This document shows positions 6,512 through 15,895 of a stretch of DNA of 44,129 nt, in pieces. Position numbers and translations under genes: made by a program. Every line of letters starts with the position of its first letter. The stretch's first letter is position 1. Origin of the DNA: CAVDAL01 sp963606965 (lineage in GTDB: Bacteria; Actinomycetota; Coriobacteriia; Coriobacteriales; QAMH01). The stretch lies in NCBI GenBank assembly GCA_963606965.1, contig CAVDAL010000086.1, forward strand, positions 1 through 44,129, written 5' to 3'. A model generated the notes under the pieces. The model worked only from the letters and a program-made list of their open reading frames with translations, was not told where the DNA came from and ran no database searches.

Positions 6512-9500
6512 ATGCAAGAACGAATAACTGTTCTTGGCAAAAAGTTTGTCAGCTGCATTTGCGCATTAATCATGTGTATTGCGTTTATTCCAGCCGCCTC
6601 ACTTTCTGCCTTCGCTGTAACTACTTCTGCAGGGGGGGGTGTAACTGAAGGTCAAACAATCACTGTTGCTGTTCCTTTTGAACCAACAGATGCAACAAGT
6701 TCTGAAACATCAATAAATATTAAATTTAAAGTTTTGGAATATGATGAAGATTCAAACACTGGTAAAGTTCAAGTTGGCACTGGCAGTGTTTCTTGTTCCA
6801 CAAGTGCTGCTGGCAAGATTACTCTTCCGCAGACAATTGAATATGAGGGTGCAACATTAACTGTTTCTGCTATTGGTTCATATGCATTTAGTGGATGCAA
6901 GAGTATCACTCATATTACTTTGCCAGAAACTATTGAAACTTTTAACACTTGTGCATTCCAACAATGTATTTTTGACAAGCTTGTAATTCCAGCTTCCATG
7001 AAGACATGGTCTGGCAGATATATGCAAGGTGGCCAAGGTAATGTTAAAGGCACGACTCCATATTTTGAATGGAAGGGCAATTGTTCTGAAATTACAACAG
7101 ATAATGCTTATAACGCTTTGGTAAATCAATGCGGCGGGCAAAATATCAACCACATTTTCTGGGGTGATGCTGGAGGCAATTCAACAAGCATTGCAAATAT
7201 GTATTATGGCCCTGTATTAAAGTCGAACACAAGCCAGTCACTTATTCATGCCGGCCTTAACGTTTTGCAAGGCAACGGTGCAAACTACCTTTGGTTCCCA
7301 ATTACATATTATCCAAGCCAAGCAGATGCTGAAGCTGGCACAAATTCATTGGGTACTATTTATGTTTCATTTAACAAGGGTCAAACAAATTCATCAACAA
7401 TGTATGCTTCTGACTTAATGAAGCAATCAAATATTACATATGCAGATGTTGCCAATAAGAAGCTTGAAGCAAAATATTTCTTGAATTATGACGATGGTAC
7501 ACACAAGACATTGACTGACTATCCTGCTTATCCAGAAGGCACAGACAAGTGGGTCTTTGTTGGTAACCCTAATACAAGCGATGCTTTGTCAGGCGGTGCA
7601 TCTTGCTATCCTGTAAAAGCTGATGAAACAAATATTGGTCAAGGTTCAATTTCTGGTATTGAAAGTTCATATGTTATAACAGGTGAAGATATCGAACCAA
7701 GTTTTACACTTTGCGATGTCAATGGCAATGTAATTTCTTCAGACAATTACGCAGTTACTTACCAGCGCAAAGATGGCAACAACTGGGTAGATGCTTCTGC
7801 AAAAGGCCAGCATGGCTCTTTTGGTGAAACATACAGAATGGTCATCACTGCTAAAGGTTCATATACTGGAACATTAACAACAAAGTCATATTCAGTTCGC
7901 GCTTATTCTGAAGGCGATATTTTAACTTCAAAGATTAATCATACTGCAACAGATGGAACAAAAGATACAATTGATTGCAGGTTCAAAGTTATCTCTGCTC
8001 CAAAGGTTGGATCAGATGGCAAGACTACTGCCGGCACTGTAATGGTTGGTACAGAGCCCGATTCAATCAGCGCATCAAATTACACAACAGATTTAGCAAT
8101 TAATCCATCAACAACAGGCTCAATTGAAATTCCGGAAAGTGTTTCACTATTTGGACTTCAATATAATGTTGTTAAAGTTGGTAAATTTGCATTTGGCTCA
8201 AACAGCGATTCATATGCATGTAAGATTAGCTATTGCGACTTGCCAAATTCGATTATTTCAATTGACAAAAATGCTTTCTGCCGTTGCCAAAATTTGAAGC
8301 AAGCATGCATTCCTGCTTCTGTGACAACAGTTGAAAACAGCGCATTTTTCATGGGCTCATATAATACACAGCCTGAGAACAATTTGAAGTCATATTTGTT
8401 CAAGGGCGGTGCTTCTAAATTCACTTCAAACAAAGTCTTAGCTCCAAGCACATATCAAGACACAAACTTCTTGTTTATGGCAGACTCAGACTTTCCGAAT
8501 GAATATTTCACGAAAACATTCGAAGCATCAATCATAAATTGGTACAAAGTTGACTTCTATGCAAGTGAATCTGATGCAAGCGCAGACACAAATGCTACTT
8601 CAATTTATGTCAAAGAAGGCACAAATGCTACAGACATTTTGAGCGGAACTTATGAAGCTTTAGCACAGGATGGCACACAAGCTAAAACTCCAAGCCTTCC
8701 AAGCGGAAAGACTGCATGGGCTGTAAGCTCTGCTTCAGATTATGGTTCAGATGCTGAAGTTACATGTGGTAGCAAGTTGAAGTTTTATGCAAGCGATGCT
8801 GCAAAGACAGATCTTTCAACTGCGCGTGTTAAGAATTTAGAAGGCAAAGTTTGGTATACAGCAAGTGCATATACACCAAGCTTTACTCTTGAATCAGCAG
8901 ATGGTGCTGTAATTGATTCTTCAAAATATAGTATTTCATATCAATTGAAACAAGACGATGATTCTTGGGAAACTGTATCAACTTGCAAAGATGCTGGTTC
9001 ATACCGCATTGTTATCAAAGCAAATTTGGGTTCAGGTTATACTGGCGAATTTGTAGCAAGCTTTAAGATTGTTCGCCCATCTGTCGGGCAAAAAGTCACA
9101 TACCCTGTTGAAAATGTTTTGCCAAGTGGCGCAAAGCAAAATATCGATATGACTTTTGAAATCACAAAAGCTGGCGAAGGAAATGACCATGGTACAGTTG
9201 CTGTTGCAAATTCAAAGAGTGCAACAAGCAGCTATACAACAAACTATCGTGCTGTTTCATATGATACAAAAGGCAGCATTGTTATTCCTCAAACAATTAA
9301 ATTGGGCGAAGCTACATTTGATGTAACAAAAATTGGTCCTTCGGCATTCCAAAATATAACAGGCATTACAGGCGTGACAATTCCTGAAGGTATTGAATCA
9401 ATCGGTTATTATGCTTTTGATACAACATCTTTAAAGCAAGTAATTATTCCAAGCACTGTTAAAGAAATTGGTGGCCAGGCTTTTTCAAAATCAAAGAGCA

Positions 9501-12500
9501 CAACTTCAACATCACAAGATGCAAATGGCACAATTGAAGAAGTAATCTTTAAGGGTACTGTTCAAGTTTCAAAGACAGCAAATTCTAGTTCTCAAGTTTG
9601 GGAAACTTCAATGTTTAAGAATGTAAGCACAACAAAGGGTGCTTTCATTTTGGAAAATGAAACTGCGAACAGAACAATCAGATTTTCGAGCAATTCAACG
9701 CTTCGAGCAAATGTTTATTTGAAGGCAAACTTCTATAACAACGCAAATGATGCAACAATTGAAGAAAATTCAATTGGCTATGTTTATATCAAGAAGGGTT
9801 CTACACCTTCAACAGCTGCAAGCAATTTGTATTCAGGCGCATATTGCAAGAATACAATTCCTAGCATTCCTTCCACAGCACCTGAAGGAAGCGGATGGAC
9901 TTATAAAGGTTTTGATGGATCAGCTATTGCAGATTCAGGTCAGATAAATGTTTGCACTAGTGTATATACATCAGCATCTTTAGATTCTCTTTCAAATTAT
10001 GGTTTTTCAAATTCATTCAATGGTATTGATTATCCATATACAGGCGAATCAATCACTCCAGATTATGGTTCTGTAGTTTCAGCTGATGGAAAAACACTTG
10101 ATTCAACATATTATGTTATTAGGCCTCAGAAGAAGGGCGCTGACGGGAAGTGGGCAGATGTCCAAGAGGCTGTTGAACCTGGTACATATCGCTTAGAGGC
10201 TGTTCCTGCTTATGGTTCCGGCTTAGTTGATCAGCTTTATTCAAAACCTTACACAATTACAAAAGTCACAGACCCAACAACAACACGCTTTAATTATCCA
10301 CTTAAATATGTAAGCAAAGCTGATGGGTCAACCACTCTTGTAAATTGTACATTCTTAGTGATAGGCGATAATGAAGTTAAAACATCAGGTGTAACCTCAG
10401 GTACTGCTACTGGCAGTGGTGGAGTTGGCATTCCTGGCATTGCTGTTCCATCTTATGATGGCGAACTTTATTTGCCAGAAACTGTTTCACTCAATGGCAA
10501 GAGCTATACATTAACAACTCTTGGTTCATATTCATTCAATATTGCTGATTCATCTGATGTTTTGGCTGGCTTGCATATTCCAAGCACTGTAACAACATTA
10601 GAAAAAGATTTGTACTCTGTGAATGGCAGTAATTCAAACTGGGCATGCGGTTTTTCAAGAATTTATTATGAAGGCGACTGCAACATTACAAGCATGAGCA
10701 CAAATTCATCTAGTTATTCTTGGACAAAGAATGGTACTGGTTCTGAAGATGTTAACGAACTTGTCTTCACTGGCAAGGTAAGTGACTTCATTAAAAATAT
10801 AAGCGATGGCGCTAAATATCATTTCAATGATACTTATTGGGCAGCCACATCTCCGACAGGCAAGACATATGACGCTGTCCGCTTCTATGCAAGCAAACAG
10901 GCATATGAAAATGGAGAAAATCCAATTGCTACAGTTGGCATTTTGGATGGCACAAAGATGTCTGCTGTTTCACTTTCTCCAAGCAGCGTGACAGTTGCTG
11001 CAAGCATGGATAAGATTCCTGCATTTACTGGTGAAAACAACTTCTGGTGCTTCGCTGATGTTGATAGCATTGATGAAAAGATTACAGATGGCACATTATG
11101 CTGCTATCAGAAGGTTGCTACTGCAACTGACTTGTCAACATGCGTAGTATCTACAGACTTTGATGACTATATTGCAACAGGAAGTCCAATTAGCCCTAAG
11201 GTTAGCGTTGTAAGTGTTTATGACAATAAAGAACTTTCATCAGATGTTTATAAGATTTCTTACCAGCGCAAAAGCGGCAATGACTGGGTTGATACAACAG
11301 ATATAACAACTGCTGGCACTCTTCGCGTAAAGATTACCCCTTCAGATGGTTCAACTTATACAAATGAAGCTTATTCAGCTGCATTTACAATTCATACTGT
11401 TCAAAATGAACAGGGTGAAAAGTTCAAAGCTGAAACAAACTATCTTGAAAAAGGTACTGCATGGTCAAAGGGCATGGATATCGACAAGAAGGTAACTTGC
11501 TTCTACCAAATCTTGAAGCCTGCTTCTGATACTGAAGAAGGTTTTATCATGGTTTCTAGAGGAACAACTCGTTTGAGTAGTTATTATGAACCATGCGTTT
11601 CAGATGATTTGGATGGCACATTGGTCTTGCCTGAAAAGATTAAGACTGACAAGGGCACATTTAAACTTGCTGCTGTAGCTAACATGACATTCCAAAACTG
11701 GGGTAATAACTTGGATTGGGCAGCATTTGGTGGCACTGCATTGACTGGGCTTGTTATTCCAGATTCATTGGATTATAAAGCAGCAGCTGAAGCTACTAAA
11801 TCATGGGCTACACCTACAAAAAATGAATTTGACTTTACTGGTGCTTCCAAGCTGGAATCAGTCTATTTTGATGGTGATTTTGCAGATTATGTATTCACAG
11901 GTGCATCAGACACATGGAGAGTAACTGGTGGAAGACCTCAAAAAGCTTGTTACATCTTCACAGGTGAACATGCATCTGTTTCAAGCAATGTTGCACAATA
12001 TGGCACATTCTTGGGTCTTTATTACAATGTGACATTCTATTCAAACAAGGCTGATGCAGATGCTAAGACAAATGCATTAGGCAGCGCTCGTGTGATTAGC
12101 GAAGCAAAGCTTTCTGCTATGTCAAGCACAATGAATACAGAGACAGAGCAAGTTTATGCTGGTGGGAGCAAGGTCAATCGTTACAAGGTTTGGCAAGATG
12201 GCGGAGCAATTCCAGAATTCCCTGAAGGCACAGACCGTTGGGTAGTTTCTGATAATGTAGAAGCTGATGCAACTCTTAATGATACAGACTTGAGCGTATA
12301 TCCAATTGCTACTGATGCTACAAACTTGAGCCAGGCCGTTGTTTATAATCCAGGCGTTCCTGAAAATCCACAGGAAACTGATTCTCCACTTGTTTACACA
12401 TTGTTCACAAGCTCAAAGGTTTATGACGGTGAAGCTCTTGGTTCTGACTTTGTTTTGAAAGACAAGGAAGGCAATATCATTCCAAGCGATGCATATACAA

Positions 12501-14050
12501 CTACATATGAACGCTTGACAAATGATGGCAAGTGGGAAACAACAAAAGACTTTAGCTCAATGGGCAAGTTCCGCATTACAGTTAAAGCTATTGATGGCAA
12601 AGGCTATACAGGAGAAAAGTCAATCACTTGCACAATTAGTGTTCCAGATAACTTCAACATTCCAATGACATATACCACAGCTAGTGGCGAGCAAAATGTC
12701 AATGTAAATGTTGTAGTTAATAGCATTGATGAAGCAACAAATACAATTAATGCTTCTATTGCTCCAACTGAAAGCGGCAAAGCTGTAACAATTTCTTCAG
12801 ATTATGCAGGCGGCACTTTGAAGCTTGTTGATTCTGTAGAAAATGGAATGTATAAAGTTAAGATTTCTTCAATCAAGGCTGGTGCTTTTGGTGATAGTGA
12901 ACAAGACAAGGCTGTTGAAGCTTTGGGCGGGGTTATCATTCCTGCTGGCATTGAGACTATCGAAGCTGGCGCATTTGAAAAGGCTCCTTGCGATGTAACA
13001 TTTGCGCAAGGTGCTAAGACAAATGTTGAAGCTAATGCATTCAAACAGGCTGGCACACAGGCTATTACATTTGATGGTAATGCTGCAGATGTAAATATCG
13101 ACAAGGATGCTTTCTATCGTGCTCTTGGCGATGAAAATAGCGAAATTAGCATTTTGTTTAATGCTGAACAAGACAAGAGCAAGTCTTATGGTTATGCAAC
13201 AGCAATTTATCCACGTGAAACTGCAGTTGAAGACCTTGATGAAGCTTATGTAGCAGCACAAAAAGAAATCAATGCCTTGTCTGATTTGAGCACAGATGAA
13301 CTTAAAGCTTCACTTGAGTCTTTGATGCAAGCAAATGCTGCAAGCGCTGCTGCTATTGAAGAAGCTGCAACAATTGCAGATTTGAATACTGCTGTTGAAG
13401 GCATTAGCGGCGGCTTTGGTGCTGTTGTTAAGAATGCTACAGAAGTAAGTAATGCAAATGCTGCTGAAAAGGCTGCAAAGAAAGCTGCAGAAGAAGAAAA
13501 AGCTAAAGAGCTTGCAAGAATTTCTGCTGAAGGTTATTCAGAACTTGTTGGCACAGGTGCAGCAGCTGCAACATATAAGATTACTTCATCAGATGATTTG
13601 ACTGTCCAATATGTAAAGGCTGGCGAACAAGCTTATACAGCAAAGGCAATTACAATTCCTGCTACTGTTAAGCTTTCGAATGGTAAGACATATAAAGTCA
13701 CAAGCATTGCTGCTAAGGCTGTTTCTGGAAAAGCTGCTGCAACAAAGATTGTTATTGGCGACAATGTAAAGACTGTTGGCGCGCAAGCTTTCAGTGGCTG
13801 TTTTAAAGTTAAGACACTCGTTCTTGGCAAGGCTGCAAAAACTATTAAAGCTAAGGCTTTCAAAGCTTGCAAGAAGCTCAAGACTGTAACAGTTAATAGC
13901 AAATCTTTGACAAAGTCTTCATTTAAGAATTTGTTGAAGTCTTCAAAGATTAAGACTGTTAAATGCAAAGTTTTGGCTAAGAAGGCAAGTGTTAAAGCTA
14001 AATACAAGAAGTATGCAGCAAAATATAAAAAGAGCACTAAAGTTAAGTAA
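6512..14050 (+). CDS. Giant BspA-like leucine-rich-repeat surface protein, six modules
   Basis: A 2512-residue secreted protein. Residues 1-35 are a signal peptide (cut near LSAFA). Six related modules begin at about residues 46, 467, 857, 1253, 1632 and 2043. Each opens with a beta segment and a BspA-type LRR_5 patch (for example IGSYAFSGCKSITHITLPE). Modules 1-5 continue with an FY-x-S-x-x-DA-x-x-x-TN segment and an Ig-like domain (for example TGEDIEPSFTLCDVNGNVIS), while module 6 is shorter. An Ala/Glu/Lys-rich helical stretch (about 2235-2350) follows, then another LRR_5 patch (VGAQAFSGCFKVKTLVLG) and a Lys-rich tail ending KKSTKVK. There is no LPXTG, so the basic tail may bind wall polymers. 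Related proteins are adhesins or protein-interaction surfaces; the partner is unknown. A G8 tract at 6632-6639 may switch expression. Confidence 0.93.
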   Translation: MQERITVLGKKFVSCICALIMCIAFIPAASLSAFAVTTSAGGGVTEGQTITVAVPFEPTDATSSETSINIKFKVLEYDEDSNTGKVQVGTGSVSCSTSAAGKITLPQTIEYEGATLTVSAIGSYAFSGCKSITHITLPETIETFNTCAFQQCIFDKLVIPASMKTWSGRYMQGGQGNVKGTTPYFEWKGNCSEITTDNAYNALVNQCGGQNINHIFWGDAGGNSTSIANMYYGPVLKSNTSQSLIHAGLNVLQGNGANYLWFPITYYPSQADAEAGTNSLGTIYVSFNKGQTNSSTMYASDLMKQSNITYADVANKKLEAKYFLNYDDGTHKTLTDYPAYPEGTDKWVFVGNPNTSDALSGGASCYPVKADETNIGQGSISGIESSYVITGEDIEPSFTLCDVNGNVISSDNYAVTYQRKDGNNWVDASAKGQHGSFGETYRMVITAKGSYTGTLTTKSYSVRAYSEGDILTSKINHTATDGTKDTIDCRFKVISAPKVGSDGKTTAGTVMVGTEPDSISASNYTTDLAINPSTTGSIEIPESVSLFGLQYNVVKVGKFAFGSNSDSYACKISYCDLPNSIISIDKNAFCRCQNLKQACIPASVTTVENSAFFMGSYNTQPENNLKSYLFKGGASKFTSNKVLAPSTYQDTNFLFMADSDFPNEYFTKTFEASIINWYKVDFYASESDASADTNATSIYVKEGTNATDILSGTYEALAQDGTQAKTPSLPSGKTAWAVSSASDYGSDAEVTCGSKLKFYASDAAKTDLSTARVKNLEGKVWYTASAYTPSFTLESADGAVIDSSKYSISYQLKQDDDSWETVSTCKDAGSYRIVIKANLGSGYTGEFVASFKIVRPSVGQKVTYPVENVLPSGAKQNIDMTFEITKAGEGNDHGTVAVANSKSATSSYTTNYRAVSYDTKGSIVIPQTIKLGEATFDVTKIGPSAFQNITGITGVTIPEGIESIGYYAFDTTSLKQVIIPSTVKEIGGQAFSKSKSTTSTSQDANGTIEEVIFKGTVQVSKTANSSSQVWETSMFKNVSTTKGAFILENETANRTIRFSSNSTLRANVYLKANFYNNANDATIEENSIGYVYIKKGSTPSTAASNLYSGAYCKNTIPSIPSTAPEGSGWTYKGFDGSAIADSGQINVCTSVYTSASLDSLSNYGFSNSFNGIDYPYTGESITPDYGSVVSADGKTLDSTYYVIRPQKKGADGKWADVQEAVEPGTYRLEAVPAYGSGLVDQLYSKPYTITKVTDPTTTRFNYPLKYVSKADGSTTLVNCTFLVIGDNEVKTSGVTSGTATGSGGVGIPGIAVPSYDGELYLPETVSLNGKSYTLTTLGSYSFNIADSSDVLAGLHIPSTVTTLEKDLYSVNGSNSNWACGFSRIYYEGDCNITSMSTNSSSYSWTKNGTGSEDVNELVFTGKVSDFIKNISDGAKYHFNDTYWAATSPTGKTYDAVRFYASKQAYENGENPIATVGILDGTKMSAVSLSPSSVTVAASMDKIPAFTGENNFWCFADVDSIDEKITDGTLCCYQKVATATDLSTCVVSTDFDDYIATGSPISPKVSVVSVYDNKELSSDVYKISYQRKSGNDWVDTTDITTAGTLRVKITPSDGSTYTNEAYSAAFTIHTVQNEQGEKFKAETNYLEKGTAWSKGMDIDKKVTCFYQILKPASDTEEGFIMVSRGTTRLSSYYEPCVSDDLDGTLVLPEKIKTDKGTFKLAAVANMTFQNWGNNLDWAAFGGTALTGLVIPDSLDYKAAAEATKSWATPTKNEFDFTGASKLESVYFDGDFADYVFTGASDTWRVTGGRPQKACYIFTGEHASVSSNVAQYGTFLGLYYNVTFYSNKADADAKTNALGSARVISEAKLSAMSSTMNTETEQVYAGGSKVNRYKVWQDGGAIPEFPEGTDRWVVSDNVEADATLNDTDLSVYPIATDATNLSQAVVYNPGVPENPQETDSPLVYTLFTSSKVYDGEALGSDFVLKDKEGNIIPSDAYTTTYERLTNDGKWETTKDFSSMGKFRITVKAIDGKGYTGEKSITCTISVPDNFNIPMTYTTASGEQNVNVNVVVNSIDEATNTINASIAPTESGKAVTISSDYAGGTLKLVDSVENGMYKVKISSIKAGAFGDSEQDKAVEALGGVIIPAGIETIEAGAFEKAPCDVTFAQGAKTNVEANAFKQAGTQAITFDGNAADVNIDKDAFYRALGDENSEISILFNAEQDKSKSYGYATAIYPRETAVEDLDEAYVAAQKEINALSDLSTDELKASLESLMQANAASAAAIEEAATIADLNTAVEGISGGFGAVVKNATEVSNANAAEKAAKKAAEEEKAKELARISAEGYSELVGTGAAAATYKITSSDDLTVQYVKAGEQAYTAKAITIPATVKLSNGKTYKVTSIAAKAVSGKAAATKIVIGDNVKTVGAQAFSGCFKVKTLVLGKAAKTIKAKAFKACKKLKTVTVNSKSLTKSSFKNLLKSSKIKTVKCKVLAKKASVKAKYKKYAAKYKKSTKVK
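6632..6639 (+). repeat. G8 homopolymer tract inside the giant surface protein gene
   Basis: Eight consecutive G encode Gly41-Gly43, just after the signal peptide. With 7 G the frame reads GTG TAA, and with 9 G it reads TGT AAC TGA, so either single-base change stops translation within five codons of the tract. Such tracts are typical of slipped-strand phase variation. Confidence 0.7.
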
Positions 14051-14080
14051 TTAGCTTTTAGTAAATAGCAATTTGTGATG

Positions 14081-14114
14081 AGTGGCTGCGCATTTGCGCA
14101 GCCACTTTCTTTTT
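14081..14114 (+). terminator. Rho-independent terminator after the giant surface protein gene
   Basis: AGTGGCTGCGCA (14081-14092) and TGCGCAGCCACT (14095-14106) form a perfect GC-rich stem followed by TTCTTTTT. It lies 30 nt after the stop codon. Confidence 0.93.
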
Positions 14115-14159
14115 ATTTAATGAGTGATGAAGAAGGTGCCGGCTACTGCGAGTAAATAA

Positions 14160-14189
14160 AAAAGCTTGCGTGGTAAAACGCAAGCTTTT
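14160..14189 (-). terminator. Rho-independent terminator of the nifU-like gene
   Basis: AAAAGCTTGCG (14160-14170) and CGCAAGCTTTT (14179-14189) pair perfectly around an 8-nt loop. Read on the minus strand the stem is followed by TTTATTT. It lies 27 nt beyond the stop of the nifU-like gene. With the hairpin at 14081 it separates two convergent genes; the 14051-14216 gap holds nothing else visible. Confidence 0.85.
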
Positions 14190-14216
14190 AAAATTCAGCT
14201 TTTTGTATGGAAGGAA

Positions 14217-14576
14217 TTATTTGTCGTCGACGATTTCGCCATTAAGCAATTCGCTTGTTGAAACTTTTTTTGTTCCTACAATATTGCCTTCATCGTCAAC
14301 AACTTGAACGTCAACTTCTTCATCTGCAAAGCCTTCCATTGCATCCAAGTCAGGCTTAACATGCTCAACACCTGGAACATTTTCAACTAATACTTTTTCA
14401 ATGCCTTGTGAAAGTGTGATAGCAGACATTGGGCAGCCAACGCATGCGCCTTCTAAAGAAACATAAACAGTGCCAGTTTCGTGGTCTAATTTTGTAACGT
14501 GAGCGTCGCCGCCATCAGCTTGAAGCTGCGGGCGAATGTGATCAAAAACGTATTTGAGCATTTCTTCATGTATCAT
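14217..14576 (-). CDS. NifU C-terminal-domain iron-sulfur scaffold protein
   Basis: A 119-residue single-domain protein of the Nfu/NifU C-terminal family, which carries or hands over Fe-S clusters. The hallmarks are IRPQLQADGGDAHV and the cluster-binding CVGC in GACVGCPMSAITLSQGIEKVL. The last 45 residues form an acidic tail beyond the core domain. The ATG at 14576 is chosen because GGAGAAGG lies 6 nt upstream; a TTG at 14582 is too close to that site. It is transcribed away from metK, with 83 nt between them that must hold both promoters. Fe-S clients in this window include IspH, and a cysteine desulfurase gene begins at 43664. Confidence 0.9.
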   Translation of the reverse strand: MIHEEMLKYVFDHIRPQLQADGGDAHVTKLDHETGTVYVSLEGACVGCPMSAITLSQGIEKVLVENVPGVEHVKPDLDAMEGFADEEVDVQVVDDEGNIVGTKKVSTSELLNGEIVDDK

Positions 14577-14659
14577 AAGCAACCTTCTCCTGTTGAAATC
14601 GATTTGAACATGGTAACCTATTTTCCATCAAAATAAAAGCAAAAAAGGAAGTGTTTTTT

Positions 14660-15895
14660 ATGGCTGAAAATTCATATCTGTTTACATCGGAATCTGTGAC
14701 GGAAGGCCATCCAGATAAAATGTGTGATCAGATTTCTGATGCAATCCTTGATGCCATTCTTGCAAAAGAAATTGAATTGCAAAAAGAAGGATATATTGCA
14801 CCGAATGGTGCACCAGCAGATGTTGATGCTGCACGTGTTGCATGTGAAACTTTAGTAACAACCGGTCTTGTTATGGTTGCAGGTGAAATTCGCACACAAG
14901 CATATATTGATGTTGATTCAATTGTTCGTGGCGTTATTCGCGATATTGGCTACACTCGCGCAAAATATGGCTTTGATGCAGACACATGTGCTGTTGTAAA
15001 TGCGATTCATGAGCAAAGCCCAGACATTGCTATGGGCGTTGATGAAAGTTCGAACTTTGATGGAACTGACCAGCTGGATGCTATTGGAGCAGGCGACCAG
15101 GGCATGATGTTTGGCTTTGCATGCGATGAAACTTCGCAATATATGCCAATGCCAATTTATCTTGCACATCGCTTGAGTGAGCGTTTGACCAAGGTGCGCA
15201 AAGATGGCACTCTTGACTATCTGCGCCCAGATGGCAAGACTCAAGTTTCTGTGCGCTATACAGATGGCAAGCCTGTTGCTGTTGAAAAGATTTTAATTTC
15301 AACGCAACATGCAGAAGAAACTGAGCTTGAGCAAATTCGCAAAGATTTAATTGAGCATGTAATCAAGCCTGTTTTTGAAGCTGAAAGCTTGGAATGGGAA
15401 GATGCAGAAATTTATATTAACCCAACAGGCAGATTTGTTATTGGCGGCCCTATGGGCGATTGCGGTTTGACTGGTCGCAAAATTATCGTTGATACATATG
15501 GTGGCATGGGCAGGCATGGCGGCGGCGCATTCAGCGGCAAAGACTCCACAAAGGTTGACCGCAGTGGTGCATATGCAGCTAGGTGGGTTGCAAAAAATAT
15601 TGTTGCTGCTGGTTTGGCAAGCAGGTGTGAAGTTCAAATTGCATATGCTATTGGTGTAGCAAAACCATTCAATGTTACAGTTGATACATTCGGCACAGAA
15701 ACTATATCAAAAGACAAGATTGAAAAAGCTGTAAATGAAGTCTTTGACCTTCGCCCTGGCGCTATCATTCGCGACCTTGACTTGCGCAAGCCAATCTTTC
15801 GCAAGACTGCTAGCTATGGTCATTTTGGCCGCGATGGCTTCCCTTGGGAAGAAACAAATAAAGTTGATGAGCTGCGCAAAGCTGCAGGCTTATAA
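14660..15895 (+). CDS. metK: S-adenosylmethionine synthetase
   Basis: A 411-residue cytosolic enzyme that makes S-adenosylmethionine from methionine and ATP. Family signatures are EGHPDKMCDQISDAIL near the N-terminus, the GAGDQGMMFGFA ATP-site hexapeptide region, and the glycine-rich GGGAFSGKDSTKVDRSGAY. Length is near the 380-410 usual for the family. The ATG at 14660 is preferred because AAGGAAG lies at 14645-14651; the GTG at 14651 overlaps that site. No SAM riboswitch is visible in the short leader. priA starts directly after the stop, so the two share a transcript. Confidence 0.97.
   Translation: MAENSYLFTSESVTEGHPDKMCDQISDAILDAILAKEIELQKEGYIAPNGAPADVDAARVACETLVTTGLVMVAGEIRTQAYIDVDSIVRGVIRDIGYTRAKYGFDADTCAVVNAIHEQSPDIAMGVDESSNFDGTDQLDAIGAGDQGMMFGFACDETSQYMPMPIYLAHRLSERLTKVRKDGTLDYLRPDGKTQVSVRYTDGKPVAVEKILISTQHAEETELEQIRKDLIEHVIKPVFEAESLEWEDAEIYINPTGRFVIGGPMGDCGLTGRKIIVDTYGGMGRHGGGAFSGKDSTKVDRSGAYAARWVAKNIVAAGLASRCEVQIAYAIGVAKPFNVTVDTFGTETISKDKIEKAVNEVFDLRPGAIIRDLDLRKPIFRKTASYGHFGRDGFPWEETNKVDELRKAAGL

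Noticed and set aside
13633..14037. 134-codon open frame on the minus strand inside the giant protein gene
   Set aside because: It lies wholly in a Lys/Ala-rich coding region, has no binding site and no recognisable domain; it is a shadow of the real gene.
14583..14659. SAM riboswitch before metK
   Set aside because: The gap to the divergent gene is only 83 nt, and no multi-helix structure or terminator is visible.
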